Source: Mycolicibacterium moriokaense
GTDB lineage: Bacteria > Actinomycetota > Actinomycetes > Mycobacteriales > Mycobacteriaceae
NCBI RefSeq assembly: GCF_003347205.1
Contig: NZ_QQBJ01000011.1
Coordinates: 124,001 to 188,000, forward strand
Length of the DNA: 64,000 bases
Direction of reading: 5' to 3'
Part shown: positions 32,426-42,239 of the stretch, piece by piece
Numbering within the stretch: position 1 is the stretch's first letter
How the letters are laid out: each line of letters begins with the position of its first letter
Notes under the pieces: model-generated
What the model was told of the DNA's origin: nothing
Database searches by the model: none
What the model saw: only the letters and a program-made list of their open reading frames with translations
Translations under genes and position numbers: made by a program

Positions 32426-33265
32426 CTACGCCCAGATATCAGCTATCGCAGGCGCGTTGGCGGCCAGCCCGGTCTTGGGCAGGCCGTACATCTGCTCGAC
32501 GGTCGACAGCACGTTGTAGTGGCTGATCGGTTCGCCGTATGCGCCGGGTTTGACGTGGGCGCCGTAGACGATCGTCGGGATCTGGTTCTGCGAGCCGCCG
32601 TCGTCCTCGTCGAACGTGACGATCAGCAGGCTGTTGTTGGCCAGCGCCCAGTTCGCGTAGTGCGACAGGTTGTTGTAGAGCCACGTGTCGGCCGCGGCGA
32701 CGGAGCCGTCGTGCATGTCGTTGTCCAGGTTCGGGATCACGAACGACACCGTCGGCAGGCTGGCGTAGTCGGTGCGGTTGTTGAACGCCGAGAACGGAAG
32801 GGAGGTCGCGGCAGGCACATTCGTGAAGTTGGCCCACGGCGCGTGCTTGCGGGCGTACTTGCCCGCGCTGCAGTCCGCCGCGCCGACGGCGGGCAGATCC
32901 TCCGAGAAGCCGGCGAAGGTGTAGCCGGCCGCCAGCAGTTCCGAGGCCAGGTTCGGCGTCGCTCCGGCGTTGACCGGGCACGCGTCGGTGGTCAAGCCGA
33001 ACGTGTTGCCGGAGAACAGCGCCAGGTAGTTCGGCTCGCTCGGGTGCGCCTCGGCGAAGGACTGCGTCATGTTCGCGCCGCCGGCGGCCAGCGCATTGAG
33101 GTAGGGCGCCGACTTGCTGCCGATGACCGCGCTGTCGGGCTTGTTCTCCTCGACGACGATCACGATGTGCGACGGGGTCGGCAGCGCTTGCGCGGCGGCG
33201 ACGGGGGCAGGCCCGGCGGTCGCCAGCACGCAGAGCGCCGCGAGTGCACCGGCCCAGCGCGTCAT
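32426..33265 (-). CDS. sapM: Secreted acid phosphatase, SapM-like
   Basis: A 279-residue protein with signal MTRWAGALAALCVLATAGPAPVAAA from ATG 33265. The mature part closely follows SapM of M. tuberculosis as I recall it: HIVIVVEENKPDSAVIGSKSAPYLN, AEAHPSEPNYLALFSGNTFGL, CSAGKYARKHAPWANF, FVIPNLDNDMHDGS, LLIVTFDEDDGG and SHYNVLSTVEQMYGLPKTG. It belongs to the phosphoesterase family with phospholipase C-like fold. In pathogens SapM dephosphorylates PI3P and blocks phagosome maturation. In an environmental species it may scavenge phosphate. It stands alone. Confidence 0.88.
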   Translation of the reverse strand: MTRWAGALAALCVLATAGPAPVAAAQALPTPSHIVIVVEENKPDSAVIGSKSAPYLNALAAGGANMTQSFAEAHPSEPNYLALFSGNTFGLTTDACPVNAGATPNLASELLAAGYTFAGFSEDLPAVGAADCSAGKYARKHAPWANFTNVPAATSLPFSAFNNRTDYASLPTVSFVIPNLDNDMHDGSVAAADTWLYNNLSHYANWALANNSLLIVTFDEDDGGSQNQIPTIVYGAHVKPGAYGEPISHYNVLSTVEQMYGLPKTGLAANAPAIADIWA

Positions 33266-33406
33266 GCGCCGAAGTGTAATCACCACGTCTGTGGGCATCC
33301 CCGCGACACGAGCGCGGCGGCGGCTCGACCGGATGGCCTGTGGATGAAGAACAGGCTGTTGGCGTACTGCGCCCACACACTCGCAGTCGCGACCTAAGCT
33401 CACGAC

Positions 33407-33778
33407 ATGAGCGTCAAGGTGGACCTCGAACAGCTGGCCGATCAGCTGGCCAACTACACATTCGCGTACCTGGTGACCGTCGACGACGGCTATCACGCGC
33501 ACACCGTCGCGGTCGAGCCGGTGTTCAACGGCGGGGTGCTGGACGTGGGGTCGGTCGGCGGCAGCACACGCCGCAACATCATCGCCCACGGCGACGTCAC
33601 CCTGGTCTGGCCGCCGCCCGAGCGCGGCGGATTCTCGCTGATCGTCGACGGCCACGGGCTGCCGGGCGACGACGCGCTGACCGTCGTACCCAATCGCGCG
33701 GTGCTGCACCGCAAGGCCGTCCCGGGCGTCGCCACCAAACCCGGCTGCAAGGACGACTGCCACCCGCTGGAGGCATGA
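33407..33778 (+). CDS. Split-barrel flavin-binding (pyridoxamine 5'-phosphate oxidase-like) protein
   Basis: A 123-residue protein: LANYTFAYLVTVDDGYHAHTVAVEP, VGSVGGSTRRNII, VTLVWPPPERGGFSLIVDG. The short split-barrel form matches PPOX-like/F420-binding proteins. The C-terminal Cys-His pair (GCKDDCHPLEA) is unusual and could bind metal. Stands between sapM and the groEL2 terminator, so it is monocistronic. Cofactor (FMN or F420) not determined. Confidence 0.75.
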   Translation: MSVKVDLEQLADQLANYTFAYLVTVDDGYHAHTVAVEPVFNGGVLDVGSVGGSTRRNIIAHGDVTLVWPPPERGGFSLIVDGHGLPGDDALTVVPNRAVLHRKAVPGVATKPGCKDDCHPLEA

Positions 33779-33785
33779 AGCAAAG

Positions 33786-33820
33786 AAAAAACCCGACCCC
33801 TTTTGGGGGCCGGGCTTTTT
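33786..33820. terminator. Strong bidirectional intrinsic terminator between the PPOX-like gene and groEL2
   Basis: The stem CCCGACCCC pairs with GGGGGCCGGG around a TTTT loop. It is flanked by AAAAAA on the left and CTTTTT on the right, so it ends transcription from both converging genes. Confidence 0.9.
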
Positions 33821-33836
33821 CGTTTGAAACGTGGGC

Positions 33837-35576
<1,740 letters not shown>

Positions 35577-35603
35577 CTAGCACTCGCCGGTTGGGAGTGC
35601 CAA
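35577..35603. promoter_or_regulatory. CIRCE operator 1 (HrcA site) upstream of groEL2
   Basis: CTAGCACTC, nine bases, GAGTGCCAA: matches the CIRCE consensus TTAGCACTC-N9-GAGTGCTAA with one change in each arm. Confidence 0.93.
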
Positions 35604-35611
35604 ATGCATTT

Positions 35612-35638
35612 TTAGCACTCGACCAGGGAGAGTGCAAG
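35612..35638. promoter_or_regulatory. CIRCE operator 2 (HrcA site) upstream of groEL2
   Basis: TTAGCACTC, nine bases, GAGTGCAAG: the left arm is a perfect CIRCE half and the right arm differs at two positions. Its start lies 35 bp from the start of operator 1, about three helical turns, so two HrcA dimers could bind the same face. Confidence 0.93.
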
Positions 35639-35654
35639 GTCGGTCACGCGGTGT

Positions 35655-36224
35655 TCACCGCGGGCGTAGGCCGTCCAGAATCACCTCTGTCAGCCGTTCG
35701 GCCGCATCGCGGTTGTAGCCCTGCATCGCTTGTGCACCGACCATCAGCGCCTTGACGTCGGGTACGTCCAGGTCGCCTCGGACGGCGCCGGCCTTCTGCG
35801 CGGCCCGCAGCAGGTCGGCGAGCAACCCGAGGAAGGCCTCCTCGGCGTCGGGTGCCGCGCTGTTGATGTCGACGCCGACGCCGGCGAGCGCATCCACCAG
35901 GCCCTGGTCCGTGGCGCCCCAATCGAGCACCATCGACCGCAGGAACGCGAACAACGCCGTGGCCGGGCCCTCCGACGTGAGCAGGGCGCGCCCGTTGTCC
36001 ACGATGTGGCTGATCCGGTCGGCGACCACCGCCCGGTACAGGTCCTCCTTGGTCGGGAAGTGCCGGTAGACGGTGCCCGCGCCGACACCGGCGCGCCGCG
36101 CGATCTCGTCGATCGGCACCGACAGTCCGTCGGCGGCGAACGACTCGTAGGCCACCTCGAGCACGCGAGCGCGGTTGCGGGCGGCGTCCGCTCGCAACGG
36201 CCGGTCGGGTTCTGCCACTGCCAC
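35655..36224 (-). CDS. TetR family transcriptional regulator
   Basis: A 189-residue protein with GTG start at 36224 (a second GTG follows two codons later). The HTH domain is ADAARNRARVLEVAYESFAADG, then IDEIARRAGVGAGTVYRHFPTKEDLYRAV. The C-terminal half (FLGLLADLLRAAQKAGAVRGDLDVPDVKALMVGAQAM) is typical of regulators of SDR genes in mycobacteria. Divergent from the SDR at 36321; the palindrome between them is the likely operator. Confidence 0.88.
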   Translation of the reverse strand: MAVAEPDRPLRADAARNRARVLEVAYESFAADGLSVPIDEIARRAGVGAGTVYRHFPTKEDLYRAVVADRISHIVDNGRALLTSEGPATALFAFLRSMVLDWGATDQGLVDALAGVGVDINSAAPDAEEAFLGLLADLLRAAQKAGAVRGDLDVPDVKALMVGAQAMQGYNRDAAERLTEVILDGLRPR

Positions 36225-36250
36225 CTCTCGCCTCCCGGGAATACAGAAGC

Positions 36251-36300
36251 GGGGCGCGCGTTCCGTATAGTCGTGATCAAACGGAGCGTCCGCCCCGTTT
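36251..36300. promoter_or_regulatory. Two TetR-type operator sites between divergent TetR and SDR genes
   Basis: At 36279-36300, AAACGGAGCG, two bases, CGCCCCGTTT forms a near-perfect 22-bp palindrome (9 of 10 paired positions). At 36251-36268, GGGGCGCGCGTTCCGTAT is a weaker related site (CCGTAT replacing CCGTTT). Both lie between the starts at 36224 and 36321. Confidence 0.65.
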
Positions 36301-36320
36301 AGCCGATTCTAGGAGACATC

Positions 36321-37241
36321 GTGAGCAACTGGACCACTACCGACATTCCCGACCAGACCGGCCGCACGGCCGTTGTCACTGGAGCCAACACTGGCCTGGG
36401 CTATGAAACCGCCGCCGCACTCGCCGCCAAGGGCGCGCACGTCGTGCTGGCCGTGCGCAACACCGACAAGGGCCAGGCCGCGGCCGACCTGATCGCGCGG
36501 CGCGTTCCCGCAGCGGCCGTCGCCGTGGCTGAACTCGACCTCACCTCGCTGGACTCGATCCGCGCCGCTGCCGAGCAACTGCGCGCGCAGCACGACACCA
36601 TCGACCTGCTGATCAACAACGCGGGCGTCATGTTCACACCTCAATCGAAGACCAAGGACGGCTTCGAATTGCAGTTCGGCACAAACCATTTGGGCCACTT
36701 CGCATTCACCGGCCTGCTGCTCGACCGGCTACTGGCGGTGCCCGGTTCACGGGTCGTCACGGTCAGCAGCGTGGGACACCGCTTCGCCCGCAACGGAATC
36801 GACTTCGACGACCTGCAGTCGGAACAGGACTACAGCCGTGTCGGCGCCTACGGGCAGGCCAAGCTCGCCAACCTGATGTTCACCTACGAGCTGGCTCGCC
36901 GGTTGCACGGCACCCAGACCATCGCCGCGGCCGCACACCCGGGCGGGTCGCGCACCGAACTCACCCGCAACCTGCCGCCGCTGATCGGCGCGGTGAGCAA
37001 GATCGCCGAGCCACTGTTCCAGGGCGCCGACATGGGCGCGCTTCCGACGCTGCGGGCCGCCACCGACCCCGGCGTGCTCAGCGGCCAGTACTTCGGCCCC
37101 GACGGCTTCGCCGAACAGCGCGGCTATCCGGTCGTGGTGGCCTCCAGCCGGGTTTCGCACGACACCGCAGCCCAGCGCAGGCTGTGGACGGTGTCCGAGG
37201 AGCTGACCGGCGTCACGTTTCCGGTGCCGGTCTTGGCCTGA
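36321..37241 (+). CDS. SDR oxidoreductase (Rv0439c-like), copy 1
   Basis: A 306-residue SDR, GTG start preceded by AGGAGA. TGANTGLGYETA, AVRNTDKG, NNAGVMFTP, FGTNHLGHFAFTG, catalytic Ser in VSSVGHRF and Tyr/Lys in YGQAKLANLMF, typical of the retinol-dehydrogenase-like group. It is highly similar to the SDR at 52977. The M. tuberculosis gene next to groEL2 is, as I recall, Rv0439c with the same divergent orientation. Its 3' end overlaps the converging PE-PPE gene by 29 bp. Substrate unknown. Confidence 0.88.
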   Translation: MSNWTTTDIPDQTGRTAVVTGANTGLGYETAAALAAKGAHVVLAVRNTDKGQAAADLIARRVPAAAVAVAELDLTSLDSIRAAAEQLRAQHDTIDLLINNAGVMFTPQSKTKDGFELQFGTNHLGHFAFTGLLLDRLLAVPGSRVVTVSSVGHRFARNGIDFDDLQSEQDYSRVGAYGQAKLANLMFTYELARRLHGTQTIAAAAHPGGSRTELTRNLPPLIGAVSKIAEPLFQGADMGALPTLRAATDPGVLSGQYFGPDGFAEQRGYPVVVASSRVSHDTAAQRRLWTVSEELTGVTFPVPVLA

Positions 37242-38277
37242 GCGCGGCGGCAACCCTGGCCTTCAGCTGCCCGAGGGTGGCCGAGACTCCGCCGCGTAGC
37301 TCGTTGCGGACGGCCTGTCGGACCTCGCTGCGGTGCTCCCTGCGCTGCTGAACCGCTTCGGTCTCGCTGCGGTCTTGCGACTGCAGCCGCGCCTGCTGCT
37401 GGCTCTGCACGTTGCGGTGGATCTCGCCGTCGTACAGATACGGGCGGGTGTCACCGGGTTGGTCGTGGCGCACGTAACCGGCGTCGACGACGGGACGCAG
37501 CACATCGTCGGCCTGGTCCACGAGCGCGTCGGGCACGCCCACGTCACGAAACACCTGTGTGAGCGGAAGGTGCTCGGTCGGGACGAGATAGGTCGTGACG
37601 TGGGTCGTGCTGTCGACCTCGGGCGTCAAGCCGCTGACGTCAGCGGTGAAACTGGGCGGGCCGTGCACGTAGACGATGCCCGCCAGAGCGTTGGCCGACG
37701 ACACCAGGTTCCATGGCCTGTCGGGCGGATCAGACCAGCCGTCGTACTCACCGATCACCACCGTCGTGTCGTACGGCAAATCCGCGATTCGGGTGACCCG
37801 GTAGTTCAAGACGGGAATGAACGTGCCCTCCTTGAAGTATTCGGCCACCCCTGCCTCCGGCGGGGCGATCAGCACGACCCTGACGTCTTCCGGCGGCGGG
37901 GGGTCCGGGCTGTTGGCCAGCTCGACGGCTGTTCGCCAGGCAACCATGCTGCCCATCGACTCGCCGATGATCACGACGTCGCCGTTGTTCTGCCGAACAG
38001 CGACCAGCGCCTGCGCCACACCGTCCTGGATGGCTCTGTCGGAGGCGAGGGCGTTCTGCGAATAGTCGACGATCTGCGGGTTGGGATCGTCGTGAAAATT
38101 CAGCCCGATGCTCGGGTAACTGGCGGCGACGATCGGATAGATCGGGTTGATGCTCTTGAAGACGGTCGCGCCGGGGATGAGGACGGCCTCTTCGGCTCGA
38201 CTCGAAACAGCGCCGGACGCCCAGAGCAACGTCGTCGCGGCGATTGCGGGGACTACCGCTTTGTGCCAGTCGGCCAT
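37213..38277 (-). CDS. PE-PPE-domain alpha/beta hydrolase, secreted
   Basis: A 354-residue protein with a signal (AVVPAIAATTLLWASGAVSS). The hydrolase domain has FHDDPNPQIVDYSQNA, the nucleophile elbow VIIGESMGSMVAW, VVLIAPPEAGV, and IGEYDGWSDPPDRPWNLVS, the PE-PPE family pattern found at the end of some PE/PPE proteins, but without a PE or PPE leader. The last ~70 residues are Gln/Arg-rich and coiled-coil-like (QSQQQARLQSQDRSETEAVQ). Likely a cell-wall esterase acting on glycolipids. Substrate unknown. Confidence 0.82.
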   Translation of the reverse strand: MADWHKAVVPAIAATTLLWASGAVSSRAEEAVLIPGATVFKSINPIYPIVAASYPSIGLNFHDDPNPQIVDYSQNALASDRAIQDGVAQALVAVRQNNGDVVIIGESMGSMVAWRTAVELANSPDPPPPEDVRVVLIAPPEAGVAEYFKEGTFIPVLNYRVTRIADLPYDTTVVIGEYDGWSDPPDRPWNLVSSANALAGIVYVHGPPSFTADVSGLTPEVDSTTHVTTYLVPTEHLPLTQVFRDVGVPDALVDQADDVLRPVVDAGYVRHDQPGDTRPYLYDGEIHRNVQSQQQARLQSQDRSETEAVQQRREHRSEVRQAVRNELRGGVSATLGQLKARVAAALRPRPAPET

Positions 38278-38361
38278 GACCTGTGCTCCTGCGTGACAGT
38301 TGCACGGCAGCCTTGCACATCGTCGATCGTCGGCTCAGCGAGTTCACAGAAATCGCCGGGG

Positions 38362-39057
38362 TCAGCCGAGGTCCAACAGCTCCTCGTAGAAGCCGCCGAA
38401 CTGGCGCACCGGGTCGATCAGGTGCACCTCGAGGATCCAGTGACAGACCCGCCCGGTGCGGTCGGTGCGCCGCATCGGGTGGTCTGACCCCGGCGCGATG
38501 TACGACTCGACGTCGTCGCCCGCGATGGTCTCGTGCGGGAACTCGCCGACGAGGTGGCCCGCGATCGTCCCGCCGAACTCCCAGCCGGCGTCGCGGCTGA
38601 GTTGCACCACGTGGTCGAACAATTCGGCGCCCGTCACGTCGGGATGCGCCTCGAAGTAGTCCCGGCCCTTGTCGAAGACGATGGGCAGGTCGTCGCAGAG
38701 AGCGCGCTTGCCCGGGTCGTCGCCGAGCACGAAGGTGCGGCCGAAGTCGGCCTCCCACTCTTCGAAGATCGGGCCGAAGTCGCAGAACACGATGTCGTCG
38801 TCGGCGATGACGCGGTCCGGCGGGTTCTGCCGGTACGGCTGCAGGGTGTTCTCCCCGGCGCGCACGATCCGCTTGTGCCAGTGGCGGCTCACGCCGAACT
38901 GGGCAGCGGCCAGATCCCGGATCTCGTCGGACAACTGCCGCTCACCGACGCCGGCGCGGATCATGCCGCTGCGCTCGATCTCGGCGAACAACAGCTGCGC
39001 CTTATTCTGGGCATCGAGGAGCCGCTCAGCGCGGAGGTCCTCGTCAGCGATGGTCAC
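38362..39057 (-). CDS. M24-family metallopeptidase-like protein
   Basis: About 231 residues from GTG 39057 (VTIADEDLRAERLLD); an ATG at 39096 would overlap the divergent cupin gene. The pita-bread fold metal ligands are Asp in CDFGPIF, Asp in EADFGRTF, His in AGHLVGEFPHE, Glu in LEVHLID and Glu in YEELLDLG. It lacks the N-terminal domain of aminopeptidase P. Could be an aminopeptidase or a creatinase-like hydrolase. Cytoplasmic. Confidence 0.82.
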   Translation of the reverse strand: MTIADEDLRAERLLDAQNKAQLLFAEIERSGMIRAGVGERQLSDEIRDLAAAQFGVSRHWHKRIVRAGENTLQPYRQNPPDRVIADDDIVFCDFGPIFEEWEADFGRTFVLGDDPGKRALCDDLPIVFDKGRDYFEAHPDVTGAELFDHVVQLSRDAGWEFGGTIAGHLVGEFPHETIAGDDVESYIAPGSDHPMRRTDRTGRVCHWILEVHLIDPVRQFGGFYEELLDLG

Positions 39058-39089
39058 TTGCTCGACTCTACGACCGCGATGGAGCGTTG

Positions 39090-39599
39090 ATGTCACTCTG
39101 GGACCCCGCTCGGGTGCCGCCGTATCCGCCGCCGCGGTACACCAACGAGCAGCCCGAGGTCAGTGCCCGGCTGCGGCGGGGCACCAGCCCCGAGGACTAC
39201 GACTCGTTCGGCTTGGTGAAGTACCACTATCTGGCCAATCAGCAGCAGACCGCGGGCGACTACGGCCTGTACCGCGTCGACATCGCCCCGAACGGCGGCG
39301 GGCCCGGTCCGCATTTCCACCGAGCGATGTCCGAGGCGTTCTTCGTGCTGTCGGGCACGGTCAGGCTCTACGACGGCAACGACTGGGCAGACGGGCACGC
39401 GGGCGACTTCCTGTATGTGCCGCCCGGCGGCATTCACGGCTTCCGCAACGAGGCCGACGCCCCGACGTCGTTGTTGATGCTGTTCGCCCCCGGCGCGCCG
39501 CGTGAGTACTACTTCGAGGGCCTCGCACATCTCGGGGACATGACCGACGACGAGCGCGCGCAGTGGTTCGTCGACAACGACAACTTCTTCGTCGAGTAG
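39090..39599 (+). CDS. Cupin-domain protein
   Basis: A 169-residue protein from ATG 39090 (a TTG lies just before). One cupin domain: GGGPGPHFHRAMSEAFFVLSGTVRL holds the His-x-His-x(n)-Glu metal motif and GDFLYVPPGGIHGFRN the second. N-terminal arm YPPPRYTNEQPEVSARLRRG. The closest type is small regulatory or quercetinase-like cupins. Metal and substrate unknown. Confidence 0.82.
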   Translation: MSLWDPARVPPYPPPRYTNEQPEVSARLRRGTSPEDYDSFGLVKYHYLANQQQTAGDYGLYRVDIAPNGGGPGPHFHRAMSEAFFVLSGTVRLYDGNDWADGHAGDFLYVPPGGIHGFRNEADAPTSLLMLFAPGAPREYYFEGLAHLGDMTDDERAQWFVDNDNFFVE

Positions 39600-39602
39600 C
39601 GC

Positions 39603-40397
39603 TCAGACGAGCGTCTGGCCGGCCAGCGGCACGAATTGCCAGCCGGCGGCCCGCAGCACGGGAAGGGCGGCGGCGACCCCGGCGGCGGTGCCCGATCCGG
39701 GATGGTTCATGTGCGCCAACGTGATCGAGCCGGGTGTGGCCCGGATGAGAGCGGCGCTGACGGCTCGGGCCGGTGAGGTCGCCCCGTTGTCGGCGTTGAC
39801 GGAGAACCCGACCGGTGTGAGGCCGAGTTCATCGACGATCTGGACCGCGACGTCGTCGTAGTGGGCCGTGCCTGGACGGAACCACTGCGGCGCCCGCCCG
39901 ATGAGCGACGCGATCCGGCTCTGCTCGGTCCACACCTCGGCGACCGCTTCGTCGGCCGACCGGGTGCCGCCGATGCCGTATGCCGAGCGCCCCGTCACCG
40001 ACAGCGGCACATGGTGGGTGCCGTGGTTGCCGATGTCGAACAGCGGGTTGGCCGCCAGTTGCTCGATTCGGCCGGGGTTCGCGTCGATCCACTTGGAGCA
40101 GATGAACAGCAGCGCGGGCGCCTCGTTCTGCTCGAGCGTGGCCAGCAACGCGTCATCGCACGCCCGGTCGCACGCGTCGAAGCTCAGGGCCAGTTGGCTG
40201 CCGACCGCGGCGAACCGGGTGACGACGCCGGGCAGCGCCATCCCCCACTGGGACGGCTGACGACCCCGGTTGCGGGCGGCGACGGTACCGGGGTCGAGGC
40301 CCGCTGCGGCGGCTTCGTAGCTGGTGAACAACGCGGCCGCCCCGGCGGCGGTCGCTGTCGCCGCGATGGCCGCCAGGAACGTCCGCCGAGTGGGCAC
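39603..40397 (-). CDS. Polysaccharide deacetylase, Tat-exported
   Basis: About 264 residues from GTG 40397. The start TRRTFLAAIAATATAAGAA is a twin-arginine signal. The NodB-type core has ALSFDACDRACDD (first Asp pair), IGNHGTHHVPLS (His-x(3)-His), WFRPGTAHYDD, and LAHMNHPGSGTA. Cysteines CDRAC and FICSKW are likely outside the membrane. Typical action is removing acetyl groups from glycan such as peptidoglycan. Substrate unknown. Confidence 0.85.
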   Translation of the reverse strand: MPTRRTFLAAIAATATAAGAAALFTSYEAAAAGLDPGTVAARNRGRQPSQWGMALPGVVTRFAAVGSQLALSFDACDRACDDALLATLEQNEAPALLFICSKWIDANPGRIEQLAANPLFDIGNHGTHHVPLSVTGRSAYGIGGTRSADEAVAEVWTEQSRIASLIGRAPQWFRPGTAHYDDVAVQIVDELGLTPVGFSVNADNGATSPARAVSAALIRATPGSITLAHMNHPGSGTAAGVAAALPVLRAAGWQFVPLAGQTLV

Positions 40398-40550
40398 GGA
40401 CGAAACGTAGACCCGCAGCCTGCGGAGACGATGCGAACGCGATGCCAAACCGCTGGATGACGCGACACGCCAAATACGGTGTCCCGTCGTGTCATTGGAC
40501 CCGCCCCGGCGCGTGCCCTAGACTTTCGAACGACCAGATAGGAGTCTTGG

Positions 40551-42239
40551 GTGCGGGCTAGTGCAGCGCCCGACACCCAGGCTTTGCGGAGCTGGCAGCG
40601 TCGGGCTTTGGTGCGGTATCTCGCCGCGCAGCCGCGTGATTTCCTGGCCGTGGCGACCCCCGGATCTGGCAAAACAGCGTTTGCCCTGCGTGTTGCCGGA
40701 GAGCTGTTGTCCGACGGGGCCGTCGAGCAGATCACGGTCGTGGTGCCCACCGAACACCTCAAGATCCAGTGGGCGATGGCCGCCGCGCGGGTGGGCATCG
40801 CGCTCGATCCCAAGTTCAGCAATTCGGCCGCGCACACGTCGTCGGAGTACCACGGCGTCGTCGTCACCTACGCGCAGGTCGCCAGCCACCCGACCCGGCA
40901 CCGGGTACGCACCGAGAACCGGCGCACCCTGGTGGTGTTCGACGAGATCCACCACGGCGGCGACGCGAAGAGTTGGGGCGAAGCCATCCGTGAGGCGTTC
41001 GACGACGCCACCCGGCGCCTCGCGCTCACCGGCACGCCGTTCCGCAGTGACGACTCCGCGATCCCGTTCGTGAGATACGAACCCGACGTGGAGGGGCTGA
41101 TGCGCTCGACCGCCGACCACACCTACGGCTACGCCGAAGCGCTGGCCGACGGCGTGGTCCGGCCGGTGGTGTTCCTGGCCTATTCGGGCGAGGCGCGATG
41201 GCGCACCAGCGCAGGCGAGGAGTACGCGGCCCGGTTGGGCGAGCCGCTCAACGCCGAGCAGACGGCGCGGGCCTGGCGGACTGTTCTCGATGCCAAGGGC
41301 GAGTGGATACCGGCGGTGCTGCAGGCCGCCGACACCCGGCTCACCCAGAAACGCAACGGCGGCGTGCCCGACGCGGGGGCGATGGTCATCGCATCGGACC
41401 AGAAGGCGGCGCGGGCCTACGCGGCCTTGTTGACGAAGCTGACCGGCGAGACGCCGACCGTCGTGCTGTCCGACGATCCCGGCTCGTCGGCGCGGATCGC
41501 CGAGTACGCCGCGGGCAACGGCCGATGGCTGGTCGCGGTGCGGATGGTGTCCGAGGGCGTCGACGTGCCCCGGCTGGCCGTGGGGGTCTACGCCACCAGC
41601 GCGTCCACGCCGCTGTTCTTCGCCCAGGCGATCGGCCGCTACGTGCGATCGCGCCAGCCCGGCGAGACCGCGAGCATCTTCCTGCCGTCGGTGCCTGCGC
41701 TGCTCGACCTGGCCAGTCAGATGGAGGCGCAGCGCGACCACGTGCTGGGCAAGCCGCACCGCGAGGCGCAGGGCTTCGACGAGGAGGCGCTGGAGGATGC
41801 GGCCCGCGAGAAGTCCGAGCCCGGCGAGGACAACGGGTTCGAATCGCTGGGCGCCGACGCCGAACTGGATCACGTCATCTTCGACGGCTCGGCGTTCGGC
41901 ACGGCGACGCCCGCGGGCAGCGACGAAGAGGCCGACTATCTCGGCATCCCCGGCCTGCTGGATGCCGCCGCCATGCGAGATCTGTTGGGGCGCAGGCAAG
42001 AAGAGCAGATAACCAAGCGCACGGCGTCAGGCGAGGTGCCTCGGCTGTCGACGCACGGCCAGCTGCGGGAACTGCGCAGCCAGCTCAACGCGCTGGTGTC
42101 GGTCGCCCATCACCGCACCGGCAAGCCGCACGGCTGGATCCACAAGGAGTTGCGGCGCATCTGCGGCGGGCCGCCGATCGCCGCCGCGACCACCGAGCAG
42201 TTGCGCGAGCGGATCGACGCCGTACGAACCCTGCGTTAG
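40551..42239 (+). CDS. SF2 DEAD/DEAH-box helicase-like ATPase
   Basis: A 562-residue protein, GTG start. Motif I ATPGSGKTAFALR (about residue 38), Ib VTYAQVAS, motif II VVFDEIHHGGD, motif III LALTGTPFRSDD, motif V VRMVSEGVDVPRLAVGVYAT and motif VI FAQAIGRYVRSRQPGE. The C-terminal ~170 residues carry a helical domain (LRELRSQLNALVSVAHHRTGKPHGWIHKELRRICGG). Similar to restriction-type or repair helicases; conserved in mycobacteria. Its stop overlaps the converging DUF1116 gene. Confidence 0.85.
   Translation: MRASAAPDTQALRSWQRRALVRYLAAQPRDFLAVATPGSGKTAFALRVAGELLSDGAVEQITVVVPTEHLKIQWAMAAARVGIALDPKFSNSAAHTSSEYHGVVVTYAQVASHPTRHRVRTENRRTLVVFDEIHHGGDAKSWGEAIREAFDDATRRLALTGTPFRSDDSAIPFVRYEPDVEGLMRSTADHTYGYAEALADGVVRPVVFLAYSGEARWRTSAGEEYAARLGEPLNAEQTARAWRTVLDAKGEWIPAVLQAADTRLTQKRNGGVPDAGAMVIASDQKAARAYAALLTKLTGETPTVVLSDDPGSSARIAEYAAGNGRWLVAVRMVSEGVDVPRLAVGVYATSASTPLFFAQAIGRYVRSRQPGETASIFLPSVPALLDLASQMEAQRDHVLGKPHREAQGFDEEALEDAAREKSEPGEDNGFESLGADAELDHVIFDGSAFGTATPAGSDEEADYLGIPGLLDAAAMRDLLGRRQEEQITKRTASGEVPRLSTHGQLRELRSQLNALVSVAHHRTGKPHGWIHKELRRICGGPPIAAATTEQLRERIDAVRTLR

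Noticed and set aside
36158-36280. Alternative long frame over the TetR gene and operator
   Set aside because: Different frame from a clear TetR DNA-binding domain; Arg/Ser-rich shadow.
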